This document shows, piece after piece, positions 56,304-64,000 of a stretch of DNA of 64,000 nt. The DNA is from Budorcas taxicolor (Eukaryota > Chordata > Mammalia > Artiodactyla > Bovidae). The stretch is from the NCBI RefSeq assembly GCF_023091745.1, contig NC_068910.1, positions 90,462,170 through 90,526,169 of the forward strand, given 5' to 3'. Positions within the stretch are counted from its first letter, which is position 1. Each line of letters starts with the position of its first letter. The notes under the pieces were generated by a model. That model had not been told where the DNA came from. It saw only the letters and a program-made list of their open reading frames with translations, and did no database searches. Made by a program: the position numbers and the translations under genes.

Positions 56304-56926
56304 TGACTAGACAAACCTCATATGAAAAGACCCTGATGTAGGAAAGATTGAATGCAGGAGGAGAAGGGGACGACAAAGGATGAGATGGTTAGATGGCATC
56401 AGCGACTCAATGGACATGAGTTTGGATAAACTTTGAGAGTTAGTGATGGACAGGGAGGACTGGCGTGCAGTGATTCATGGCGTCGCAGAGTCAGACACGA
56501 CTGAGCGATTGAACTGACTGAGATCAATCTTTGTTGGTAATGTTTCTGTTATTTAATATGCTGTTTAGTTTGGTCATAGCTTGTTGGAGAAGGCTCTTGA
56601 GAGTCCCTTGGACTGCACGGAGATCCAACCAGTCTATCCTAAAGGAGATCAGTCCTGGGTGTTCCTTGGAAGGACTGATGCTGAAGCTGAAACTCCAATA
56701 CTTTGGCCACCTGATGCAGAGAGCTGACTCACTTGAAAAGACCCTGATTCTGGGAAAGATTGAGGGCAGAAGGTGAAGGGGACAACAGAGGATGAGATGG
56801 TTGAATGGCATCACTCAATGGACATGAGTATGGGTGAATTCTTGGAGTGTTTGATGGACAGGGAGGCCTGGCGTGATGTGGTTCATGGGATAGCAAAGAG
56901 TCAAACACGGCTGAGTGACTGAAATG
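56304..56926. mobile_element. BovB mosaic of alternating strands
   Basis: Order: a short minus piece (CTTGACTAGACAAACCT, 56302-56318), a plus 3' end (56319-56518), a minus piece (CTTTGTTGGTAATGTTTCTG, 56525-56583), a second plus 3' end (56584-56926). The minus pieces match consecutive parts of the target sequence continued at 56927. Each plus piece ends at or near the BovB 3' terminus. Confidence 0.8.
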
Positions 56927-56970
56927 AACTTGACTAGACAAACCTTTGCTAGCAAAGTAATGTCTCTGCT

Positions 56971-57501
56971 TTATAATATGCTGTCTAGGTTGGTCATAGC
57001 TTTTATTCCAAGGAGCAAGCATCTTTTAACTTTATGGCTGCAGTCATCATCTGCAGTGATTTTGGAGAAAAGAAACACTGTCACTGTTTCCATTGTTTCC
57101 CCTTCTATTTGCCATGGAGTGATGGGACTGGATGCCATGTTCTTAGTTATTTGGATACTGAGCTTTAAACCAACATTTTCACTCTCCTCTTTCATTTTGA
57201 TCAAGAGTGTCTTTAGTTCTTTTTGGCTTTCTGCCATAAGGGTGGTGTCATCTGCATATCTGAGGTTATTGATACTTCTCCCAGCAATCTTGATTCCAGC
57301 TGGTGCTTCATCCAGCCCAGCATTTTGCATGAGGTACTGTGCATATAAGTTAAATAAGCAGGGTGACAATATACAGCCTTGACATACTCCTTTCCCAATT
57401 TGGAGCCAGTCTGTTGTTGTTCCATGTCTGGTTCTAACTGTTGCTTCTTGACCTGAATACAGATTTCTCAGGAGGCAGGTCAGGTGGTCTGGTATTCTCA
57501 T
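56971..57501 (-). pseudogene. BovB reverse transcriptase, longest frame in the element
   Basis: 176 codons: HLTCLLRNLYSGQEATVRTR (residues 6-25), GVCQGCILSPCLFNLYAQYL (38-57, the fingers/palm block 4-like QGC-LSP-LFNLY), LRYADDTTLMAES (79-91, catalytic YADD) and the thumb text GLKLSIQITK. Compared with neighbours it keeps both the QG and YADD blocks in one frame. A shift after ETVTVFLF garbles residues 146 onward. It follows the palm-motif frame at 57517-57729 with only a stop and shift between, so little is missing from the RT core. Confidence 0.92.
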
Positions 57502-57516
57502 CTCTTGAAGAATTTT

Positions 57517-57729
57517 CTACAGTTTGTTTTGATCTACACAGTCAAAGGATTTGGCGTAGTCGATAAAGCAAAAGTCGATGCTTCTCTGGAACTTCCTTGC
57601 TTTTTCAATGATCCAGGAGATGCTGGCAATTTGATCTCTAGTTTCTTCGTCTTTTCTAAATCGAGCTTGAACATCTGGAAGCTCACACTTCACGTACTGT
57701 TGAAACCTGGCTTCGAGAATTTTGAGCAT
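57517..57729 (-). pseudogene. BovB reverse transcriptase, palm motif part
   Basis: 70 codons with CELPDVQARFRKDEETRDQI (residues 14-33) and FCFIDYAKSFDCVDQNKL (53-70), the block with the first catalytic Asp. Stops 16 bp before the next RT frame. Confidence 0.9.
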
Positions 57730-58029
57730 TAGTTTGCTAGCGTGTGAGATGAATGCAATTGTGCAATAGTTTGAACATTCTTAGGCATTGCTTTTCTTTG
57801 GGATTGGAATGAAAACTGACCTTTCTAGTCCTGTGGCCACTGCTGAGTTTTCCAAATTTGCTGGCATATTGTGTGCAGTACTTTCACAGCATCATCTTTT
57901 AGGATTTGAAAGAGCTCAACTGGAATTCAATCACCTCCATTAGCTTTGTTCATAGTGATGCTTTCTAAGGCTCACTTGACTTTGCACTCCAGGATGCCTG
58001 GCTCTAGGTGAGTGATCACACCATCATGG

Positions 58030-58326
58030 TTATCTGGGTTGAAGATCTTTTTTGCATAGTTCTGTGTATTCTTGCCATCTCTTCTTAATATCTTCTGTTT
58101 CTGTTAGGTCCATACCATTTCTGTGCTTTACTGTGCTCATCTTTGCATGAAATGTTCCCTTGGTATCTCCAATTTTCTTGAAGAGATCTCTAATCTTTCC
58201 CATTCTATTGTTTTCCTCTATATCTTTGCATTGATCACTGAGGAGGTCTTTGTTATCACTCTTTGCTATTCTTTGGAACTCTGCATTCAGATGGGTATGT
58301 CTTTCCTTTTCTCCTTTGCCTTTCAC
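58030..58326 (-). pseudogene. BovB linker region between endonuclease and RT
   Basis: 98 codons, Lys/Glu-rich, with NRMGKIRDLFKKIGDTKGTF (residues 40-59) and DIKKRWQEYTELCKKDL (79-95). This segment lies between the two enzyme domains; its function is not known to me. Confidence 0.85.
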
Positions 58327-58802
58327 TTCTCTTCTTTTCTCAGCTGTTTGTAAGGCCTCATCATATCATCATTTTTCCTTTTTCCATTTCTTTTTCTTGG
58401 GGATGGTCTTGATCCCTGCCTCTTGTACAATGTCATGAACCGCTGTCCATAGTTCTTCAGGCACATTGTCTATCAGATCTAATCCTTTGAATGTATTTGC
58501 CTCTTCCACTGTATAATCATAACTGATTTGATTTAGGTGATACCTGAATGACCCAGTGATTTTCCCTACTTTTTTTCAATTTAAATCTCTATTAGTAAGA
58601 CTTTAATTCATCATTTGAAAAGGTATGTTATGGACTAATGATTTAACATTTATTTTAAAAAATAATTCACTTCAAGTAATCATTGCATATGAATAAACTC
58701 TATAATAGTTATTAGTCTTTTACATGACTCTAAAATAGATTTTAAATTTTTAGTTGGGAGTATTGAGAATGTCCTTGCATAGTGCAATGTGTTTATTAAT
58801 GA

Positions 58803-59006
58803 GAAAAGTGAAAGTGAAAGTAGCTCAGTTACGTCCGACTCTTTGTGACCCCCATGGACTATACAGTCCATAGAATTTTCCAGGCCAGAGTACTGCAGTG
58901 GGTAGCCTTTCCCTTCTCCAGGGTATCTTCCCAACCTAGGGATAGGACCGAGGTCTCTCACATTCCAGGTGGATTCTTTACCAGCTTAGTCATAAGGGAA
59001 GTCCTT
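58803..59006 (-). mobile_element. Bov-tA SINE
   Basis: Antisense, from AAAGTGAAAGTGAAAGTAGC to the head TTACCAGCTTAGTCATAAGG, GAAGTCC. It shares ACTATACAGTCCATAGAATT with the SINE at 62.2 kb, so both are one subfamily. Confidence 0.93.
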
Positions 59007-60595
59007 GTTACAGAGGGATCTAGGTAAATATTAGTTTATATTTTTCTGCATGCCTCATTTTTTTCTAATCTTCATAATAAAACAGATATGCCCATAGTAT
59101 CCACCTGGTTTTTAAAAGAAAAGTAGTGGATAAGGAAAAGTCCCCAAGTGAAATAAGTGTCTGCCTTATATAGCTTCCAGACACTATAAAATCATTTGTC
59201 ATGGCAGAAGCAACAAAATCACGGTTACAAAATACTCAGAAGTACATGTTTTTTACTTTAATTTTGATTTTACTAGTGTCATTCATAGAAATTTTCACCA
59301 ACTCTGCTCTTTGCTTGCTATTTGCATGTGGTGGTACCCATTCTGTCTATCTCTCTATTAATTTTCAGCTTAAATAGAATAAATTCCTTTGTCCTGAGAA
59401 CCCTAGCATAAATGACTGAATGAAGGGTACAGAAATATAAAAGGATTTACTTAAGGATCTAATGAAAGAGAAAAGCTTTTCTAGGAATTTCAGGATAAAC
59501 ATTTCATTATTTGAGATGAAATATAGAAACATTTGTAAAGGGATTTCAAAAGCTATGTTAATGAAGCCATGAAAAGTTTTGATGTCTCCATAGATAAGGA
59601 AAATAATGCTATGATACAGAGGAGAGAGCTTTTTGTTGGTTTTTAACGCCATTACACAACCTTGAACAAATGATTCAAGTGAACAAGTGAATGACTATAT
59701 GCAAATAACTGAATGAAGATTAAGCATAACATGGGAAAAGACCTTAATGATAGTAAAGGATTTTTAAAATATCAAACCATAGCAGAGCTGAACAAAATGG
59801 TTTTCTCCTAAACTTATTTATTTCAAAGGCAATATGTATCAGATATTGTACACTGTATCCTGCAATTTTTTTCCCAGTATTACAAAATGTCTGTAGAGAA
59901 TGAAGCCACAACATGTTAGAGATGTTATTTTTAACTGTGTAATTTATACACTGGGAATTTGACATAAAGAAAAAGATTTCACTCTTGTAGTAGAACATCA
60001 TTTTGAATGTCAAAAAATCCTCAGAGGACCTGGTAACAAGAGCCAGTCAGTACAAAATATTCCATGTACTGTGATACACTGAGAACTATTCACTAATGAG
60101 AAGCAGAAAATAGTAAGAAATAAATGTAGGTGCTTAGAACACTTGACGGAATTGCCAGAGGGATAAAGCGAAACTCTGATCCATATGTTATGGGAAAGAA
60201 TAACAAAATGTTTGTCAAAAGAGACTTCTATCTGAATTAACTTAAAATCCATGTACTCTTCATCTAGGTGTTTCAACAGACTGTTTCACTTTTAAACAAC
60301 CTCAACATGAGATCATTTATGCCAATAAATATCTAGAGTCTGAAATAATCACTTAGCTGGATAAATCAATAAACAGCAATATTAGTTTAAAACAAGAGAA
60401 GAAAATATAGTGATTATATATGCTCTACAAATTTGCAAGCTATTTTGTGTTTTAAATATAGTTAAGGATGAATTTAGTGATTATCAAATATATTTATCAC
60501 AAAATGGGCAGTTTATTTCTAAGAAATACTTCCATCATCAATACTCAGTATATGTTAATCTTCTAATTTATAAATACATTTTAATTTTTAATCTA
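59007..60595. other. Single-copy-looking AT-rich DNA
   Basis: No gene or named repeat. Minus frames of 88-95 codons (59365-59652, 59744-60013, 60010-60276) are AT-biased and without motifs. Confidence 0.45.
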
Positions 60596-60722
60596 ACTCC
60601 AGTCAAGAATACTGGAGTGGGTAGTCATTCCCGTTTCCAGGATATCTTCCCAACCCGGGGATCAAACTCTGGTCTCCTGCATTGCAAGTGGATTCTTTAC
60701 CATCTGAGCCACCAGGAGGCCC
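60596..60722 (-). mobile_element. Bov-tA SINE, 3' part missing
   Basis: CTCCAGTCAAGAATACTGGA to the head CATCTGAGCCACCAGGAGGC. It abuts the poly-T of an L1. Confidence 0.9.
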
Positions 60723-60725
60723 AAA

Positions 60726-61935
60726 ATATATAGTTTTTTTTATTTTAATTTTTACTTTATTTTACTTTACAATACTGTATTGGTTTTGCCATACATTGAC
60801 ATGAATCCACCACAGGTGTACATGTGTTCCCAAACATGAACCCCCCTCCCACCTCCCTCCCCATAACATCTCTCTGGGTCATCCAGCCCCAAGCATACTG
60901 TATCCTGCATCAGACATAGGCTGGCAATTCGATTCTTACATGATAGTATACATGTCTCAATGCCATTCTGCCAAATCATCCCACCCTCTCCCTCTCCCTC
61001 TGAGTCCAAAAGTCTGCTATACACATCTGTGTCTCTTTTGCTGTCTTGCATACAGGGTCATCATTGCCATCTTTCTAAATTCCATATATATGTGTTAGTA
61101 TACTGTATTGGTGTTTTTCTTTCTGGCTTACTTCACTCTGTATAATCGGCTCCAGTTTCATCCATCTCATCAGAACTGATTCAAATGTATTCTTTTTAAT
61201 GGCTGAGTAATACTCCATTGTCTATATGTACCACTGCTTTCTTATGCATTCATGTGCTGATGGACATCTAGGTTGTTTTCATGTCCTGGCTATTATAAAC
61301 AGTGCTGCGATGAACACTGGGGTACATGTGTCTCTTTCAATTCTGGTTTCCTTGGTGTGTATGCCCAGCAGTGGGATTGCTGGGTCATAAGGCAGTTCTA
61401 TTTGCAATTTTTAAAGGAGTCTCCACACTGTTCTCCATAGTGGCTGTACTAGTTTGCACTCCCACCAACAGTGTAGGAGGGTTCCCTTTTCTCCACATCC
61501 TCTCCAGCATTTATTGCTGCAGATTTTTGGATCGCAAACATTCTGACTGGTGTGAAGTGGTACCTCATTGTGGTTTTGATTTGCATTTCTCTAGTAATGA
61601 GTGATGTTGAGCATCTTTTCATGTGTTTGTTAGCCATCCATATGTCTTCTTTGGAGAAATGTCTATTTAGTTCTTTGGCCCATTTTTTGATTGGGTCGTT
61701 TATTTTTCTGGAATTGAGCTGCATAAGTTGCTTGTATATTTTTGAGATTAGTTGTTTGTCAGTTGCTTCATTTTCTATTATTTTCTCCCATTCAGAAGGC
61801 TGTCTTTTCACCTTGCTTATAGTTTCCTTTGTTGCGCAGAAGCTTTTAATTTTAATTAGATCCCATTTGTTTATTTTTGCTTTTATTTCCAGTATTCTGG
61901 GAGGTGGATCATAGAGGATCCTGCTGTGATTTATG
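60726..61935 (-). mobile_element. L1 LINE 3' end, 1.2 kb, 5'-truncated, young-looking
   Basis: Minus-strand L1: poly-A complement at 60733-60741, 3'UTR (TGTATTGGTTTTGCCATACA, CACCTCCCTCCCCATAAC), then ORF2 C-terminal half up to AAGTATTCTGGGAGG-type text at 61890 and TCGGAGAGTGTTTT. Little divergence from the 43.6-kb stub. No clear TSD. Confidence 0.93.
61449..61935 (-). pseudogene. L1 ORF2 C-terminal fragment
   Basis: Frame from before the element (codons 1-24 lie in flanking DNA) into ORF2: ILEIKAKINKWDLIKIKSFC (residues 42-61), QPSEWEKIIENEATDKQLIS (73-92), NDPIKKWAKELNRHFSKEDI (107-126), ITREMQIKTTMRYHFTPVRM (140-159). After that a shift loses the C-terminal cysteine-rich segment, which continues in another frame. 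No endonuclease or RT domain is present. Confidence 0.9.
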
Positions 61936-62186
61936 TCGGAGAGTGTTTTAATATAAATACATTCTCCTTCTAAACATTTTTGTGAAACTTCACATACTTT
62001 CCCTATTAAAAAATTCATTAAAATATGTTTTATGCACTTGATATTATTGGTAATGCTTTATATAGAAATAACTGTGACTTTGCTTTTCTTTTGATTTAGA
62101 GAAGAAAGTTCAAATTGAAAGGAAAATTTTTGATTGCAAGAAAATAGTTTATATGTAGAATAATGAAACTTTAGAACAAAAAATAG

Positions 62187-62348
62187 TTGTGACCCCATGT
62201 ACTATACAGTCCATGGAATTCTCCAGGCCAGAATATTGGAGTGGGTAGCCTTTCCCTTCTCCAGGGGATCTTCCCAACCCAGGGATTGAACCCAGGTCTC
62301 CTGCATTGCAGGCAGATTCTTTACCAGCTGAGCCACAAGGGAAGCCAC
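62187..62348 (-). mobile_element. Bov-tA SINE with perfect 12-bp TSD
   Basis: Antisense, missing its BovB-like tail end: starts at TTGTGACCCCATGTACTATA and ends with the head GAGCCACAAGGGAAGCCAC. AACAAAAAATAG at 62175-62186 and 62349-62360, exact. Confidence 0.94.
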
Positions 62349-62449
62349 AACAAAAAATAGACAATAGGAAATTCTTACTAATGAATTTTACTAGCCTTTT
62401 GCATTATTGTGATAATAGGTGAAATATACTTAAGGCATTTTACACTGAT

Positions 62450-62700
62450 GTCTTATACCAGACATAGCTGTAACTACAATAGTATCTAATAAAGAATATA
62501 GAGGTACTAGGCTAAGGACTGTAAGTACACATTAATCTGCATAATGTAGTATGTCTACAGTTAAGCCCATTTTAGAGACATGGAAACCAAGGTGTATAAA
62601 TGATAAAAGAATATAATGTTAATTATTTGTAAGTACTGACACAAGGATTTTTAACCAGTGCTGTCTGAAACCAAACCCTCTGTTCTTTCCGCACCATACA
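62450..62700 (-). mobile_element. MIR-like SINE, diverged
   Basis: TTAAGCCCATTTTAGAGACA, TGGAAACCAAGGTGTATAAA and AACCAGTGCTGTCTGAAACC are compatible with antisense MIR. Weak. Confidence 0.5.
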
Positions 62701-62837
62701 TCTTCTTGCATGTACTTATTCATAAGCATTTATGGTTTGTCTAGGATGAATCAGGCATCATGTTAGGTGCTAGGTACTATGCTAGGTGGTAATAGATAAG
62801 GAGGCTGAATGTACACGAAAGGGTATGCACTTTGCCA

Positions 62838-63255
62838 GAAAAATTGAATTTAAATTCCAGTTCACCCACTATAACTCAGCTGGTAAAGAATCTGCCTGCA
62901 ATGCTGGAGACCTGGGTTTGATCCCTGGGTTGGGAAGATCCCCTGGAGAGGGGAAAGGCTACCCACTCTAGTATTCCTGCCTGGAGAATTCCATGGACGG
63001 AGGAGTCTGATGTGCTATAGTTCATGGTGTTGCAAAGAGTCAGAAACTATGGAGTGACTTTCACTGTCACTCACTGTAAGACCATAGACTGATTATGTAA
63101 CTTGTTAAGGTGTGATTCCTCCTCTACAAGTTGTAAATCACTATGGAATCTCCTTCATAGAGTTGTTATGAAGATTAATTTTTGTGAACATTAGCACAGT
63201 ACCAAGACATGATGATGTATACATATACTACGGTATGTGTTATTATTGGCACTTC
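62838..63255 (+). mobile_element. MIR SINE split by a Bov-tA
   Basis: GAATTTAAATTCCAGTTCAC precedes, and GACTGATTATGTAACTTGTT, AGAGTTGTTATGAAGATTAA, CATTAGCACAGTACC follow the Bov-tA at 62872-63076. Confidence 0.7.
62872..63076 (+). mobile_element. Bov-tA SINE
   Basis: AACTCAGCTGGTAAAGAATC head, GATCCCCTGGAGAGGGGAAA, tail ending GACTTTCACTGTCACTCACT. Confidence 0.93.
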
Positions 63256-64000
63256 AAAGAGTTGTATTAAAGGCTAAATGAACTACCACTATCACATCTT
63301 TGGCATATCAAAAATATTATTTTTATACTTTTCCATTCTATTAGAGAAAGATATAATATATACTTACTGGCTCAGATAATTCTCATTTTCTACAACATTA
63401 AAACCACAGGTGATTAACAGGAAATTACAGACATAGTTTGTTGAAAATATAGTTATTATTGACTAATTGCTTATGAATCCAGTCTGTTTTGCAGATTAAA
63501 TAATATAAGTTAATAGTTAATATCTTGGACTCTTTTCTGCTCATTAAAAAAAAAAAAAAAAAAAAAACTGCCTTTTTGGCCTCATCTATTAACACCAGAA
63601 AGATTGATGTTACTTTATTTGGATTCAACAATAATATTTTTTGAATGAACATATGATTCTCTGTTCAAGATCTCAGAGTGCATGTGTGTGTCCTTTCAAA
63701 TTAAGCTAAGTTGAGATTATGCTAGGAACAAGACAGACAAGAAAGAGAAGAGAATCGGCAAAATATCATTTTGGTTATGGAAACAAATTGTCTTTCATTA
63801 AAAGTAATAAAATTCTTTAGTTCTAAATGTTTTTGGCCCTGGGGAAGTGGGACTTCTCAGGCAAAAATGTTTTTTTAGAAAATTGGGTCTGGTTCTGCCT
63901 TTGCTACTAAATGACTGGAAATAAAGCTTCTCATTTCTTTAGAATTCTTAGTGTGAATAATAATAATGTCTAAAATATATTGAGTACTTACCATTAAGTC
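63256..64000. other. AT-rich end of window
   Basis: A 22-A run at 63546-63567 without a recognisable upstream body. From about 63885 the text GGTTCTGCCTTTGCTACTAA and ATGACTGGAAATAAAGCTTC may be a diverged MIR running off the window. No gene. Confidence 0.45.

Larger units (their letters stand above)
56927..58590 (-). mobile_element. BovB LINE, 1.66 kb, most coding-rich copy
   Basis: Antisense BovB from CTTGACTAGACAAACCTTTG through RT (56971-57729) and the linker region (58030-58326, 98 codons, charged) to TGACCCAGTGATTTTCCCTA. Its own 3' end lies within the mosaic to the left. The endonuclease is missing. Confidence 0.93.

Noticed and set aside
61326..61914. Plus-strand frames of 92 and 120 codons
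   Set aside because: Antisense of L1 ORF2.
63546..63567. Poly-A as the tail of a processed pseudogene
   Set aside because: No TSD or transcript-like body upstream could be seen.
1..64000. CRISPR array or bacterial operon
   Set aside because: The many recurring 20-40-bp strings are SINE and LINE copies spaced irregularly and in both orientations. No spacers of constant length and no prokaryotic genes.

Overview
The window looks like nuclear DNA of a bovid ruminant (cattle, sheep, goat or a close relative). The evidence is the repeat content: BovB (RTE-type) LINEs, Bov-tA / Bov-A2 SINEs whose tails derive from BovB, ruminant L1 ends, ruminant ERV LTRs, and a background of old mammalian repeats (MIR, L2, MLT1, MER5A). 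I cannot tell which bovid. I found no host exon, tRNA, rRNA or CRISPR array. Almost every longer reading frame is a piece of a retrotransposon or its antisense. It reads as an intergenic or deep intronic stretch built by repeated retrotransposition; by rough count BovB alone covers about a fifth of it.

Layout. 0-10 kb: a Bov-tA, a minus-strand L1 5' region, an MLT1 LTR, more SINEs, an LTR-like repeat and an L1 3' end. 10-20 kb: three BovB copies. One (15996-17300) has a clear 12-bp target-site duplication (TSD) inside an older LTR-like repeat. There is also a solo LTR-like element with a 6-bp TSD and an inverted SINE-in-SINE pair. 20-31 kb: mostly single-copy-looking DNA with MIR, L2, MER5A and several SINEs. 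31-44.5 kb: the densest part. A minus BovB lies head to head with a long plus BovB. The plus BovB is split by a second minus BovB, which is split in turn by a 4.7-kb endogenous retrovirus (minus strand). A 78-bp L1 stub sits in the plus BovB. 44.5-55 kb: a 1.27-kb class II-type solo LTR inside a Bov-tA, an unrecognised coding-like block near 48 kb, and several SINEs. 55-58.6 kb: a mosaic of BovB pieces in both orientations, including the longest reverse-transcriptase frame. 58.6-64 kb: SINEs, a 5'-truncated young-looking L1 and MIRs.

How the parts relate. BovB encodes an endonuclease plus reverse transcriptase. The Bov-tA/Bov-A2 SINEs share its 3' end and are thought to use its enzymes, and many copies here show the expected 9-14-bp duplications. 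The nesting gives a relative order of insertion. The retrovirus has about 15 substitutions plus two indels between its LTRs (hand count), keeps only a gag start and an envelope scrap, and looks non-autonomous. No copy seen here looks able to make a full protein. Boundaries without a stated TSD are accurate to about 10-30 bp.
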